64,000 nucleotides of DNA, taken from contig NZ_JAHUTN010000008.1 of NCBI RefSeq assembly GCF_019209935.1, forward strand, positions 1-64,000, written 5' to 3'. The notes beneath the pieces were generated by a model that was not told the origin of the DNA, made no database searches, and worked only from the letters and a program-made list of their open reading frames with translations. This document shows positions 24,859-34,655 of the stretch, piece by piece; the stretch's first letter is position 1, and the number at the start of each line of letters is the position of its first letter. The stretch is from Corynebacterium sp. TAE3-ERU16. GTDB taxonomy: Bacteria; Actinomycetota; Actinomycetes; Mycobacteriales; Mycobacteriaceae. A program made the translations under genes and the position numbers.

Positions 24859-26583
24859 ATGAACGCACTCTTCCTCGCCGTCATCGGCGTCGCCATGATG
24901 CTCGGCGGATATTTCCTCTACTCCAGGTATCTCGGTTCCCGGATCTACAAACTCAACGCGTCGTTCCGGACACCCGCACACACTCTGGAGGACGGCGTCG
25001 ACTACGTCCCCACCAACAAGTACGTGCTCTGGGGGCACCACTTCACCTCGGTCGCCGGCGCCGCACCCATCGTCGGACCGGCCATCGCGGTGATCTGGGG
25101 TTGGGTCCCGGCCTTCCTGTGGGTGACCATCGGCACCGTATTCATCGCCGGAATGCACGACTTCGGCGCCCTGTGGGCCTCCGGCCGACACCGCGGACAG
25201 AGCATCGGCACTCTGTCGGGCAGGTACATCGGGCGGAACGGCCGCAACCTCTTCCTGGTGATCATCTTCCTGCTGCTGCTCATGGTGAACGCGGCGTTCG
25301 CGGTGGTCATCGCGAAGCTGCTCGTGAGCACGCCGACCTCGGTGATCCCCACCTGGGGCGCGATCATCGTCGCGCTGCTCATCGGTCAGGCCATCTACCG
25401 CCTGAAGTGGAACCTTCCGCTGGTCTCTCTCGTCGGTGTCATCGCCCTCTACGCCCTCATGGTCATCGGCAACTCGATCCCGGTCGTCCTCCCGGAGACC
25501 ATCCTCGGCCTCAATCCGAACGGTTTCTGGATCGTCGTCCTCTTCCTCTACGCCGGTGTCGCCTCGCTGCTGCCGGTGTGGGTGCTGCTGCAGCCACGTG
25601 ACTACATCAACGGTCTGCAGCTGTTCGTCGGCCTCATCATCCTCTACGGCTCCATCGCGCTCTCCCTACCGACCGTGGTCGCCCCCACCTTCAACACCCT
25701 GCTGCCCGAGGGCACCCCCTCGATGATCCCGCTGCTGTTCGTCACCATCGCCTGCGGTGCGATCTCCGGCTTCCACGGGCTGGTCTCCTCCGGCACCTCA
25801 TCCAAGCAGATCGACCTGGAGACCGACGAACGCTTCGTCGGCTACTTCGGGGCCGTCGGCGAGGGACTGCTCGCCCTTGGGGCGATCATCGCCACCTGTG
25901 CCGGGTACCAGACGGTCACCCAGTGGCGTGAGGTCTACTCCGCGTTCGGCAAGGGCAGCGTCGGTGCCTTCGTCGAGGGCGGCTCCGGCATCATCCACGC
26001 CGGGCTCGGCCTGCCGTCATCCCTCTCCGCCACGATCCTCGCGACGATGGCGGTGCTTTTCGCCGCCACCACGATGGACACGGGTGTCAGGCTTCAGCGC
26101 CTTGTGGTCCAGGAGATCGGGGATCATCTCGGTGTGAAGCTGTCCAACATCGTCGCCACGGTCATCGTCCTCGCCGTCGCCCTCGGCCTGACCTTCTCCT
26201 CCGGTGGAGACGGTTCCGGCGGACTCGCCATCTGGCCCCTGTTCGGCACGACGAACCAGCTCATGGCCGCACTCACGCTCTGCATCCTCTGCATCATCCT
26301 GATCCGGCTCCGTCGGCCCTACAAGGTGGTGCTCGTCCCGATGGTGTTCGTCATGACCGTCTCCGTGTGGGCCCTGGTCATCCAGCTCGGGACGTTCTAC
26401 GCCGCCGGGAACTGGATGCTGCTCATCCTCGACGTCATCATCCTCGTCGCCGCGGTCTGGGTCGTGGCCGAATCCGTACGCGCCATGCGCGACGCCATGA
26501 ACTCACCCGCGATCACCGACGCCGAGTTCGACGAAGCCACCGAGGTCACGGACGACACCGACACCCCGGCGCGGGTGCAGTGA
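24859..26583 (+). CDS. cstA: Carbon starvation protein CstA family transporter
   Basis: This 574-aa polytopic membrane protein has about 14-16 hydrophobic segments. Family sequences include NKYVLWGHHFTSVAGAAPIVGPAIAV near the N-terminus and MHDFGALWASGRHRGQSIG. Members import pyruvate or peptides. At 574 aa it is shorter than the ~700-aa E. coli proteins. The start at ATG 24859 has AAGGAAAG upstream. A GlxR-like site upstream suggests control by carbon status. It is followed after 1 nt by the CC-star gene and then an ArsA-like ATPase. Confidence 0.92.
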   Translation: MNALFLAVIGVAMMLGGYFLYSRYLGSRIYKLNASFRTPAHTLEDGVDYVPTNKYVLWGHHFTSVAGAAPIVGPAIAVIWGWVPAFLWVTIGTVFIAGMHDFGALWASGRHRGQSIGTLSGRYIGRNGRNLFLVIIFLLLLMVNAAFAVVIAKLLVSTPTSVIPTWGAIIVALLIGQAIYRLKWNLPLVSLVGVIALYALMVIGNSIPVVLPETILGLNPNGFWIVVLFLYAGVASLLPVWVLLQPRDYINGLQLFVGLIILYGSIALSLPTVVAPTFNTLLPEGTPSMIPLLFVTIACGAISGFHGLVSSGTSSKQIDLETDERFVGYFGAVGEGLLALGAIIATCAGYQTVTQWREVYSAFGKGSVGAFVEGGSGIIHAGLGLPSSLSATILATMAVLFAATTMDTGVRLQRLVVQEIGDHLGVKLSNIVATVIVLAVALGLTFSSGGDGSGGLAIWPLFGTTNQLMAALTLCILCIILIRLRRPYKVVLVPMVFVMTVSVWALVIQLGTFYAAGNWMLLILDVIILVAAVWVVAESVRAMRDAMNSPAITDAEFDEATEVTDDTDTPARVQ

Positions 26584-26584
26584 C

Positions 26585-26860
26585 GTGGCCCGGATCGGTG
26601 ACCTGCGAATCCGACTGCGCACACTGTCCGACGGGCTGGCCGAGTTCTACGCCGGACCGTACCGGGCGACGCTCCGACGGGCCGCCCGGGACGAGGATGA
26701 CCTGTTCATGATGCTCGTCATGGGGGAGGCTCTCGGGATACCGAACCCGGCCAGCCACCACACCCTCGAGCTCCTTCCGGTCATGTACGACCGCTTCCAC
26801 GACTGGCACCGGCGCATGGGGATGGAGCGCTCACCGGTCGAGGGCCTGTCATGCTGCTAG
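26585..26860 (+). CDS. Cory-CC-star family protein
   Basis: This 91-aa protein ends in Cys-Cys immediately before the stop codon, the hallmark for which the 'cory-CC-star' family is named. It is highly polar with a central helical part (DEDDLFMMLVMGEALGIPNP) and no signal peptide. The GTG start comes 1 nt after the cstA stop, so translation is coupled. The final Cys-Cys-stop codons overlap the start of the ArsA-like gene, whose first codons are ATG CTG CTA. Function is unknown. The C-terminal thiol pair suggests metal or cofactor binding, or recognition by the ATPase. Confidence 0.8.
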   Translation: MARIGDLRIRLRTLSDGLAEFYAGPYRATLRRAARDEDDLFMMLVMGEALGIPNPASHHTLELLPVMYDRFHDWHRRMGMERSPVEGLSCC

Positions 26861-27849
26861 AACTCATCGACAACCGCCGGGTGGTGTTCTTCGGCGGCAA
26901 GGGCGGGGTGGGGAAGACGACCCTCGCCTCAGCGACGGCGGCGGCACTGGCCCGACGGGGCCGCCGGGTGCTGCTCGTCTCCACCGACCCGGCGCACAAC
27001 CTCGGCCACCTGTGGGACACCCGGATCGGGGACCGCGTCACCGACCTTGACGCTGGGCTCGCAGCCTTGGAGATCGACCCGGCCGCGACGACCGCCGCGC
27101 ACCTCGCACGGGTCGAGGGGACCATGCACGAGATGATGCCCCGGCACCTGCACGCCGAGGTCTCCCGCCACCTCAGGCTCGCGGCTGCATCCCCAGGCAC
27201 CCACGAGGCGGCGATTCTGGAGCGGATCGCCCGTATCGTGGACGTTTCGGTGGGGGAGTACGACCACATAATCGTCGACACCGCCCCCTCCGGGCACACC
27301 TCGAGACTGATGGCGCTGCCGGAGATGATGGCCGCGTGGACGGACGGGTTGCTGGGCCGACGGGCGAAGGCGGAGAAACTCGCCGAGGCCGCTGACGCAC
27401 TGGGGCCCGCATCCCGACGGGACCGCGATCTTCTCGGCACCCGGGGCGCCACCGGGACATCGACGGACCCGGTGCGCCGGCGCAACGATCGACTGCGGGA
27501 GATCCTGGAGGAGCGCAGACGACTGTTCGGACGCTTCCGGGACACTCTCACCGACCCCGGGACCTGTTGCTTCGTCATCGTGCTCACCGCGGAACGCATG
27601 CCCGTTCTCGAGACGGTGGAAATGCACGCGGAGCTGACCGGTACCGGGATGACTGTCGCCGCGTGCGTGGTCAACCGGCGTTCGCCACGGGACCGGGGGG
27701 AGTTCCTCGCCGCCCGGGCCGAACTCGAGGACGGCTTCGTGCGGCTGCTGCGCACGCGGTTGCCGGATCTGCCGATCGTGGAACTGCCGCTGCTGCCCGG
27801 CGAGGCGACCTCACGCGCCGCCCTGGTGGAGTTGGGTGACCAGCTCTAG
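26851..27849 (+). CDS. ArsA/GET3-like P-loop ATPase
   Basis: This 332-aa ATPase has the deviant P-loop GGKGGVGKTT at residues 15-24, switch I STDPAHN, switch II DTAPSGHTSRL and the later VVNRR, all typical of ArsA/Get3. The Get3 zinc-binding CxxC is not visible, and there is no arsenic gene nearby. It overlaps the CC-star gene by 10 nt. Get3 handles proteins by their C-terminal tails and ArsA energises a membrane pump. By analogy it could act on the CC-tailed protein or on CstA. This is inference; no direct role is known to me. Confidence 0.88.
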   Translation: MLLELIDNRRVVFFGGKGGVGKTTLASATAAALARRGRRVLLVSTDPAHNLGHLWDTRIGDRVTDLDAGLAALEIDPAATTAAHLARVEGTMHEMMPRHLHAEVSRHLRLAAASPGTHEAAILERIARIVDVSVGEYDHIIVDTAPSGHTSRLMALPEMMAAWTDGLLGRRAKAEKLAEAADALGPASRRDRDLLGTRGATGTSTDPVRRRNDRLREILEERRRLFGRFRDTLTDPGTCCFVIVLTAERMPVLETVEMHAELTGTGMTVAACVVNRRSPRDRGEFLAARAELEDGFVRLLRTRLPDLPIVELPLLPGEATSRAALVELGDQL

Positions 27850-28014
27850 TCAGGGCGAGAATCAGCCGGAACGCGCTCCCACCAGCGATATTTAGAGCGT
27901 CACCCGACAGTTTTCCGGTAATTCCCGCAGAACTCTTGGAACTAAGGCAAGGGTCCGCTAATTTAAGCGGGAGAAGTTAGTGATTCCACTCACTGTTTTT
28001 CGCTGGCCCAACCA

Positions 28015-29025
28015 GTGGACGAGCAGCGTACCCCCAGCCACCCCGGATCCGTTCCCACTCCTTCCGGGACGGGCCTGACCCAAGAACGGACCCCCGTGAT
28101 CATCGTTCCCCGCGACATCGACTGGATGCTGGAATTCACCGCCGGCCCCACCTTCCACGGTGCGATGCAGCTTTTCGCCACCGGCCGGGATCCACTCGGG
28201 AACTGGCCGGTACTCGATCGTGACGAACTCGCGACGATGCCCGCCCGGGAAACCCGCGGTGAGGCGGCCCTCATTCTGGCGACGACCGGACACCACGTTC
28301 CGGTGACCTGCCTCGAGGAGGCGCTGCTGCATCTGTGGGCCGTCGACGAACTGCTCACCACCGACCCCGCCTCGGGGGTTCCGGCCCTGCACGCGCCCCG
28401 AACCCACTGCGCGCTGGAACAGCTCCGGGTCTTCTGCCTCACATTGTCCGGTGTCCTCTTTGAACAGCGCCTGCTGTTCTGGCTGATCTTCAACGACGAG
28501 GGCAGCATGGACTACCGGATCAACGGCCGGACCTACATCATGGGTCGGGGAGAGCTGGGCATTCCCTGGGAGGTCGCCGTCAGCGGTGAGCTTCCATTCC
28601 AGTTCGGGGAACTGTTCGACTCCCTGGTTCCGTGTCGGGACGCCGTGCGCTGGGATCCCTGTCTGAGCTTCTATCCGGTGGGGAAACTGGATCTGTTCTT
28701 CACCGGAAGCCCCACCTCACAGCCCTGGTTGACGGATACGGCCAGCACGTTCCTCGCCCGGCTCGCGGATCCACGCGTGTGGCCGACGGTCACCGATCTG
28801 ACACGCTGCGACCCCTACTTCTTCTTCGCGGCCTACAGGGGCCAGGCGTTGCCGCAGGTGCCCAGCGACGGAACCCCGCTGACGGTGGCCCTCCGGGTCA
28901 TCGAACAGCGGGTGCCCGACCATGGTCCCGAGGAGCTCTACCTCCGGCGACTGATGGAGTACCTGGCTCACGCCATCAATTCGGAGTGGACGTTCGCCTC
29001 ACTTCTCGGTGGCACAGGCGACTAG
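28015..29025 (+). CDS. Unrecognised 336-aa protein
   Basis: This is a soluble-looking protein with no signal peptide or membrane segment and no motif that I recognise. It contains several short aromatic patches (FHGAMQLFATG, LLFWLIFNDEG, YFFFAAYRG) and a conserved-looking tail LYLRRLMEYLAHAINSEWTFASLLGG. The start is uncertain: GTG 28015 gives 336 aa but has no good ribosome-binding site, and GTG 28096 (VIIVPRDIDWML) is an alternative. It lies 165 nt after the ArsA-like gene on the same strand and could be transcribed alone. Confidence 0.65.
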   Translation: MDEQRTPSHPGSVPTPSGTGLTQERTPVIIVPRDIDWMLEFTAGPTFHGAMQLFATGRDPLGNWPVLDRDELATMPARETRGEAALILATTGHHVPVTCLEEALLHLWAVDELLTTDPASGVPALHAPRTHCALEQLRVFCLTLSGVLFEQRLLFWLIFNDEGSMDYRINGRTYIMGRGELGIPWEVAVSGELPFQFGELFDSLVPCRDAVRWDPCLSFYPVGKLDLFFTGSPTSQPWLTDTASTFLARLADPRVWPTVTDLTRCDPYFFFAAYRGQALPQVPSDGTPLTVALRVIEQRVPDHGPEELYLRRLMEYLAHAINSEWTFASLLGGTGD

Positions 29026-29047
29026 GGGCACACCGGGCGACACAGCC

Positions 29048-29074
29048 GGCCCCCGGGATGGGATCCCGGGGGCC
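29048..29074. terminator. Bidirectional terminator hairpin
   Basis: A perfect 12-bp stem, GGCCCCCGGGAT (29048-29059) with ATCCCGGGGGCC (29063-29074), has a 3-nt loop. It lies between the convergent 336-aa gene and leuS. No T-run follows. Confidence 0.7.
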
Positions 29075-29100
29075 CTAGCCGCTCGGAACGGTCCCGCCGG

Positions 29101-31974
29101 CTACTTCACCACGAGGTTGACCAGGCGACCGGGGACGACGATCTCCTTGACCACCGTCTTGCCGTCGATGTGCCCGGCGACGTTGGACTCGGCCTTCGCG
29201 GCGGCGATGACGTCCTCCTTCGGGGCGTCCACGGCGACGGTGACCCGTCCACGGACCTTGCCGTTGACCTGAACGGGAAGCTCGACCGAATCGTCGGTGA
29301 GCCACTTCTCTTCGAAGGTCGGGAAGTCGGTGTAGGTGATCGTGGCATCGTGGCCGAGGCGCTTCCAGAGTTCCTCGGCGATGTGCGGGGCGATGGGGGC
29401 GACCATCTGCACGAGGGGCTCGACGGCGGCGCGCGGTGCGCCCGACGGGTACGACTTGGTGAGGTGGTTGACGTACTCGATGAGCTTCGCGACCACAGTG
29501 TTGTCCCGCAGCTCCGCGTAGTCCTCGCGGACACCGGCGACGGTGCGGTGCAGGGCGCGGTTGTCATCGTCGGTGAGCGCGGCGTCGGTGACGACGGGAT
29601 CGCCGGTGTTCTCGTCGATCGCGAGGCGCCACAGGCGCTGCAGGAACCGGTGCGCACCGATGACGTCCTTCGTGGCCCACGGGCGGGATGCGTCGAGGGG
29701 ACCCATGGCCATCTCGTAGACGCGCAGGGTGTCCGCTCCGTAGTTGTCGCAGATCTCGTCGGGGGAGACGGAGTTCTTCAGGGACTTGCCCATCTTTCCG
29801 TACTCGCGGTTAACCCGCTGGCCGTCGTGGAAGAACTCCCCGTCGATCTCCTCGACCTCGGCCGCGGGCACGTAGACGCCACGGTCATCGGTGTAGGCGT
29901 AGGCCTGGATGTAGCCCTGGTTGAACAGGTGCCGGTAGGGCTCGAGAGAGCTGACATGGCCGAGGTCGAAGAGGACCTTGTGCCAGAACCGGGAGTACAG
30001 CAGGTGCAGCACGGCGTGCTCCACGCCACCGACGTAGAGATCGACGCCGCCCGGGTCCTTCGCACCGTGTTCCGCGGGGCGCGGCCCGGTCCAGTACGCC
30101 TCGTTCTCCGGGGCGCAGAAGGCCCCGGAGTTGGTCGGATCGATGTACCGGAGCTGGTACCACGACGAACCCGCCCACTGGGGCATGACGTTGGTGTCGC
30201 GCGTGTAGGTCTTCGGTCCGTCTCCGAGATCGAGTTCGACCTCCACCCACTCACCGGCCTTCGCCAGGGGCGGGTGCGGCTCACTGTCGGCGTCCTCCGG
30301 GTCGAAGGACACCGGGCGGTAGTCGTCCACCTCGGGCAGCTCGACGGGGAGCATCGACTCGGGCAGGGCATGGGCCACACCGTCCGCGTCGTAGACGATG
30401 GGGAAGGGTTCGCCCCAGTACCGCTGGCGGGCGAAGAGCCAGTCACGGAGCTTGTACTGGATGGTGCCCCGCCCGGTGCCCTGTTCCTCGAGCCAGGTGA
30501 TGGTCTTCGCCTTCGCCTCGGCGAGTCCGAGACCGTTGATGTCCAGACCGTCACCGTTCGCCGAGTTCACGGCCGTTCCTTCGCCGGTGAAGGCTGCCTC
30601 GGTGACGTCGCCGCCGGCGACGACCTCGAGGATCGGTAGCCCGAAGACGGTCGCGAACTCGTGGTCGCGGTCGTCGTGTGCGGGAACGGCCATGATGGCA
30701 CCCGTGCCGTATCCGGTGAGCACGTAGTCGGCGATGAACACGGGAACCTGCTCACCGTTGACCGGGTTGGTGGCATAGGAACCGGTGAACACACCGGTCT
30801 TCTCCTTGTTCTCCTGACGCTCGAGATCCGACTTGGCGGCGATGGCGGAACGGTACGCGGCGACGGCCTCGGCGGGGGAGGACTGGCCGAAGGTCCAGCG
30901 CTCGTCGATGCCCTCGTAGGAGCCCGTTCCCTCGGCGACGAGGACATCGACGAGTTCATGCTCCGGTGCGAGCACGACGTACGTGGCACCGAACAGGGTG
31001 TCGGGGCGGGTGGTGAACACGTCGATGGCATGACCGCCTGCGTCGAACGTGACCTCGGCACCGCGGGAGCGGCCGATCCAGTTGCGCTGCATGGACTTGA
31101 CCTTCTCCGGCCAGTCCAGCAGATCGAGATCGTCGATGAGGCGGTCCGAGTAGGCGGTGATCCGCATCATCCACTGGGAGAGATTCTTGCGGAAAACGGG
31201 GTAGTTGCCGCGCTCGGACTTGCCGTCGGAGGTGACCTCCTCGTTCGCCAGGACGGTGCCGAGTCCGGGGCACCAGTTGACGGTGGAATTGGAGCGGTAG
31301 ACCAGACGGTAGGCGTCCACGACCTCGGCACGCTGGACCCGGTCGAGGCCGGTGAAGTCGGAGGTGCCGAACTTCTCCGCCAGCTCCACGGGCACGGGGA
31401 GTTCACCGGACTCGAGCAGTGGGGTGAGCTCGGCGATCGGGCGGGCCTTGTCCTGCGCCGGATCGAAGAAGGAATTGAAGATCTGCAGGAAGATCCACTG
31501 TGTCCAGCGGTAGTAGTCGGTGTCCGTCGTGGCGATCACCCGCCGACGATCGTGGCCGAGACCGAGACGCCCGAGCTGACGTTCCATGTTGTCGATGGAT
31601 TCCTGCGTCTTGATCCGCGGATGGGTTCCCGTCTGGATCGCGTACTGCTCGGCGGGCAGACCGAAGGCGTCGTACCCGAGGGTGTGCAGCACGTTCTTCC
31701 CGAGCATGCGGTTGTAGCGGCCGTAGACGTCGGTGGCGATGTAACCGAGGGGGTGCCCGACGTGCAGCCCCGCCCCGGAGGGGAAGGGGAACATGTCCTG
31801 CACGAAGAGCTTGTCCTCCGGCAGGTCCGTACCGTCCGCCGGGGCGAGGTCGCCGACCGGGTTCGGCGCGTTGAAGGTGCCGTGTTCACGCCAGTGGTTC
31901 TGCCAGGTGCGTTCAATGCTGCCCGCCAGCTCCGCGGTGTAACGGTGTGCGGGAGTCTCGCTCGGTTTAGTCAT
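29101..31974 (-). CDS. leuS: Leucyl-tRNA synthetase
   Basis: This 957-aa class I aminoacyl-tRNA synthetase charges tRNA-Leu. The HIGH motif appears as HVGH at residues 71-74 in [15 protein letters not shown], and the KMSKS motif appears as KMGKS near residue 726. A CP1 editing domain lies between them. I chose ATG 31974 ([12 protein letters not shown]); the frame stays open another 51 codons, but that part is not LeuRS-like. It is monocistronic and convergent with the 336-aa gene. Confidence 0.97.
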   Translation of the reverse strand: MTKPSETPAHRYTAELAGSIERTWQNHWREHGTFNAPNPVGDLAPADGTDLPEDKLFVQDMFPFPSGAGLHVGHPLGYIATDVYGRYNRMLGKNVLHTLGYDAFGLPAEQYAIQTGTHPRIKTQESIDNMERQLGRLGLGHDRRRVIATTDTDYYRWTQWIFLQIFNSFFDPAQDKARPIAELTPLLESGELPVPVELAEKFGTSDFTGLDRVQRAEVVDAYRLVYRSNSTVNWCPGLGTVLANEEVTSDGKSERGNYPVFRKNLSQWMMRITAYSDRLIDDLDLLDWPEKVKSMQRNWIGRSRGAEVTFDAGGHAIDVFTTRPDTLFGATYVVLAPEHELVDVLVAEGTGSYEGIDERWTFGQSSPAEAVAAYRSAIAAKSDLERQENKEKTGVFTGSYATNPVNGEQVPVFIADYVLTGYGTGAIMAVPAHDDRDHEFATVFGLPILEVVAGGDVTEAAFTGEGTAVNSANGDGLDINGLGLAEAKAKTITWLEEQGTGRGTIQYKLRDWLFARQRYWGEPFPIVYDADGVAHALPESMLPVELPEVDDYRPVSFDPEDADSEPHPPLAKAGEWVEVELDLGDGPKTYTRDTNVMPQWAGSSWYQLRYIDPTNSGAFCAPENEAYWTGPRPAEHGAKDPGGVDLYVGGVEHAVLHLLYSRFWHKVLFDLGHVSSLEPYRHLFNQGYIQAYAYTDDRGVYVPAAEVEEIDGEFFHDGQRVNREYGKMGKSLKNSVSPDEICDNYGADTLRVYEMAMGPLDASRPWATKDVIGAHRFLQRLWRLAIDENTGDPVVTDAALTDDDNRALHRTVAGVREDYAELRDNTVVAKLIEYVNHLTKSYPSGAPRAAVEPLVQMVAPIAPHIAEELWKRLGHDATITYTDFPTFEEKWLTDDSVELPVQVNGKVRGRVTVAVDAPKEDVIAAAKAESNVAGHIDGKTVVKEIVVPGRLVNLVVK

Positions 31975-32041
31975 GGGAAACAGTCTATAGCCGTCCCGCA
32001 CGTCGATCAGCATGGACCGGGGTCCGGTCCCGGGGATCCGG

Positions 32042-32902
32042 TCAGCAGCGGGGCAACGCGGACGCCAGCATCGTCGGGATGAGTATCGCGTCAGGTACCA
32101 CCTTCCGGATGTTGAGGGGGTCCGCACACCGCACCTGGTGCTTCAGCTGCGCGCCGGTGATGGCCCACGAACCGGACCCGGGCGGTGGCCCCGCTGGCTC
32201 CGGCGCCTGTGGGTCCGGGGATCCGCCCACGGCGACGTGGATGTCCCGGGTGAGCTGATCCGGCGGACCGTAGGTGCGGGCCGCGGCGGTCCATCCGTTC
32301 CCGTAGGTTGCGGTCGCGTTGATGGTTCCGTCGTCGGACCAACCGAACTTCGTGGCCCAGGCGCCCGGAAGCGTGGCGGTCCCGTAGTTCTGGTGGTAGC
32401 CGTCCGCCGCGACGGGGCTCGCGGTCGTCATGGCGTCGATGATCGGGGCGGCCGTCGGGTCGTCACGCACCGCGGTGAGGAACCGGACGACGTCATCGGT
32501 GGTCGTCACACCGGAACCCCAGTCCGGGCCGGCCTGGCTCCCGTGGAGACCGAAACGTTCGATGGTGTCCGCGATCGCGGTCGGGTGTTTCGCGGAGAGG
32601 CGCGCGGCGGTCAGATCGTCGGACGTCCGGATCATGTGCGTCACCGCGTCCCGGTCCGCGGGATCCCCGGCAGCGAGAACCCCGTACGCGAGATAGAGCT
32701 TCGCCAGCGAGAGCGCCGGTCCGGGACGGTTGCCCCGGATGCTGAACACCGTGCCGTCGGCATTCCGGACACTGATCTCGGTCCGGTCCGGTACCGACCA
32801 CGGGTCGAGCGTGAGCGCTCCGGCACTCGGGGTCACCAGAGCGCCGGAGGCCGCGGCGAGCAGCGAGGCTAATAGCGTTCGAGTCTTGGTCACCCGACAC
32901 AT
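32042..32902 (-). CDS. Secreted serine-hydrolase-like protein (beta-lactamase/DD-peptidase fold)
   Basis: This 286-aa protein has a Sec signal peptide at about residues 8-28 ([21 protein letters not shown]). The mature part shows SLAK as a possible SxxK nucleophile motif, then TSDD and KFGW at the place of the KTG triad. The layout suggests the penicillin-recognising fold. The motifs are degenerate, so enzymatic activity is uncertain. Two C-terminal cysteines (VRCADPL and the final C) may pair. The start could also be GTG 32893. It follows leuS in orientation, with a parS-like site upstream. Confidence 0.72.
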   Translation of the reverse strand: MCRVTKTRTLLASLLAAASGALVTPSAGALTLDPWSVPDRTEISVRNADGTVFSIRGNRPGPALSLAKLYLAYGVLAAGDPADRDAVTHMIRTSDDLTAARLSAKHPTAIADTIERFGLHGSQAGPDWGSGVTTTDDVVRFLTAVRDDPTAAPIIDAMTTASPVAADGYHQNYGTATLPGAWATKFGWSDDGTINATATYGNGWTAAARTYGPPDQLTRDIHVAVGGSPDPQAPEPAGPPPGSGSWAITGAQLKHQVRCADPLNIRKVVPDAILIPTMLASALPRC

Positions 32903-32949
32903 GATAGGTCGAAGACACGGTGATACGGGTCAGGACCGGACTCCGGGGG

Positions 32950-32965
32950 TGTTCCGCGTGAAACA
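32950..32965 (+). other. parS-like site 1 (14/16)
   Basis: TGTTCCGCGTGAAACA differs from the ParB-binding consensus TGTTTCACGTGAAACA at two positions. It lies at the centre of a longer inverted repeat at 32943-32972, with arms CCGGGGGTGTT and AACACCCCCGG. It sits between two minus-strand genes. The repeat may also act as a transcript-end hairpin for the symporter gene. Confidence 0.6.
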
Positions 32966-33050
32966 CCCCCGGAACGCGCCGACGCCCGCCCGGAGTCCAC
33001 GGGGACGTCGGGCGGGCGGGACGGGGGCAACTGACGAGTGTCCGGATCTT

Positions 33051-34301
33051 CTAGATCTCGGATTCGAGCTCCTCGTCCTCCTCGATGATGTCCACCTCGT
33101 AACCGAGGGTCTCCTGCTGCTCGGAGCGGGAGATCTGACCCTTGGCGAGCTTGTTCACGACCATGGCGATCGCACCGTCACCGGTGACGTTGCAGGCGGT
33201 ACCGAAGGAGTCGATGGCGATGTAGGCGGCGATCATCAGGGCGACCTGCTCGTCGTTGAAACCGAGCATGGAGGCGAGCAGCCCGGTGGCGGCCATGATC
33301 GCGCCGCCGGGGACGCCCGGCGCGGCGACCATCGTGATGCCGAGCATCAGGATGAAGCCGATCGCCATCGGGAAGGTCAGCTCCATGTCGTTCATGTACA
33401 TGATCGCGAAGGCGAACAGGGAGATCTTCAGCATGGAACCCGACAGGTGAGTGGTGGCGCACAGCGGTACGGTGAAACCGGCGACCGTCGGGGCGACGCC
33501 GTTGCGCTTCGTGCAGGCGTAGGTGACCGGGATCGTCGCGGCGGACGAGGAGGTTCCGAGGGCGGTGCCGTACGCGGGCAGCATGTTGAGGAACGCACGC
33601 ACGGGATTCCGCCCCGCGACCGCGCCGGCGATCGCGAACTGGATGACCAGGAGGATGAAGGTCATCAGGATGGCGATGATCAGCACGGTGCCGAAGGACG
33701 TGAGCGTGGAGGTCAGGTTGCCGTTCATACCCATGGAGAGGAACAGGCCGAAGATGAAGACGGGCAGCAGCGGGATGATGAATCGCGCGATGACCCGCAT
33801 GATCACGCGCTCGAGGTCGCGGACCGTGTTGTACAGTGTGTCGCTCTTGACCGCCGTCATCGCGACGCCGAGGGTGAAGGCCAGCAGCAGCGCCGTCATG
33901 ACGCCGAAGGGAGCAGGCATCTCGATGGAGAAGTAGCTGCTCAGTGCACCCTCACCGACATCCACGGCATCGACCATCTCCTGGTGCTGGAGCAGGGAGG
34001 GGTACAGCAGCGCGGATGCCCCGAACGCGAGCAGACCGGCGAAGACCGTCGATCCGTAGGCGATGCCCGTCGTCACGGCGAGCCACTTGCCCGCGCCCCG
34101 ACCCAGGCCCGCGATGGCGGGCGTGATCAGGGCGAAGATCAGCACCGGGATGAAGAATCCGAGGAAGTTGCCGAACAGCTCGTTGAAGGTGACGAAGACG
34201 CGGGCGAGCGAATCCGGGAAGAAGAAGCTGCAGATGATGCCGAGAATGATCGCGACGATGATCTTGAACAGCAGTGAGGAAGACAGTCTCTTAAAGTCCA
34301 T
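33051..34301 (-). CDS. Dicarboxylate/amino acid:cation symporter (DAACS family)
   Basis: This 416-aa membrane transporter has about eight transmembrane helices plus re-entrant loops. The family hairpin motif is visible as TALGTSSSAATIPVTY (serine-rich HP1), and the substrate and cation site near IDSFGTACNVTGDGA. It likely imports glutamate, aspartate, serine/threonine or C4-dicarboxylates with Na+ or H+. The substrate cannot be chosen from sequence. The C-terminal tail is acidic (DIIEEDEELESEI). The 354-nt region upstream contains an 11-bp hairpin. Confidence 0.92.
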   Translation of the reverse strand: MDFKRLSSSLLFKIIVAIILGIICSFFFPDSLARVFVTFNELFGNFLGFFIPVLIFALITPAIAGLGRGAGKWLAVTTGIAYGSTVFAGLLAFGASALLYPSLLQHQEMVDAVDVGEGALSSYFSIEMPAPFGVMTALLLAFTLGVAMTAVKSDTLYNTVRDLERVIMRVIARFIIPLLPVFIFGLFLSMGMNGNLTSTLTSFGTVLIIAILMTFILLVIQFAIAGAVAGRNPVRAFLNMLPAYGTALGTSSSAATIPVTYACTKRNGVAPTVAGFTVPLCATTHLSGSMLKISLFAFAIMYMNDMELTFPMAIGFILMLGITMVAAPGVPGGAIMAATGLLASMLGFNDEQVALMIAAYIAIDSFGTACNVTGDGAIAMVVNKLAKGQISRSEQQETLGYEVDIIEEDEELESEI

Positions 34302-34655
34302 GTGTTCTACCTAGGTCGGTGGGTGTTCCGGTGCACCGGATCGCCGGGTTTTCACGGCGATCCGGGTCGGATCGAGGGGACCCGGCGCCGGCGGCCACCA
34401 CGGTCGAGGAACCGACCGGGATACGCAGGCGTGGGCTGAGTCGGACCTGTGTGAAGCCACAGATTTTCGACATCTGCAACTTACGATACGGGATCAGGTC
34501 CAGCACACACCAATGTTTCCCACGGGGCCGTTTCCCGCGGGGCGCGGCTCGCCCGGTGCCCGGCGTCGGTCCCGGCTCCGCCGGGCACGCCCCGGAGGAG
34601 GTCGCACGGGAGAGATGATCGTGGTTCCCGGATGTCCGGGGATTAGACTGGGGAC
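34302..34655. promoter_or_regulatory. Divergent intergenic region with leader hairpin
   Basis: This 354-nt gap lies between the minus-strand symporter and the plus-strand SdpI-like gene. An 11-bp perfect stem (34336-34346 with 34355-34365) lies 35-64 nt upstream of the symporter start, so it would be in its leader RNA. It has no U-run. I see no other clear signal. Confidence 0.4.

Noticed and set aside
26851..27849. Arsenic resistance operon
   Set aside because: The ATPase is ArsA-like, but there is no arsB, arsC, arsD or ArsR-type arsenic regulator beside it. The only ArsR-family gene, cmtR, is 8 kb away and has Cd/Pb-type cysteines.
29170..32082. Long plus-strand ORFs opposite leuS (473-489 aa)
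   Set aside because: They mirror leuS codons and have no domain character. leuS itself has all its motifs.
34510..34526. TGTTTCCCACGGGG as a parS variant
   Set aside because: The right half does not match and there is no symmetry.
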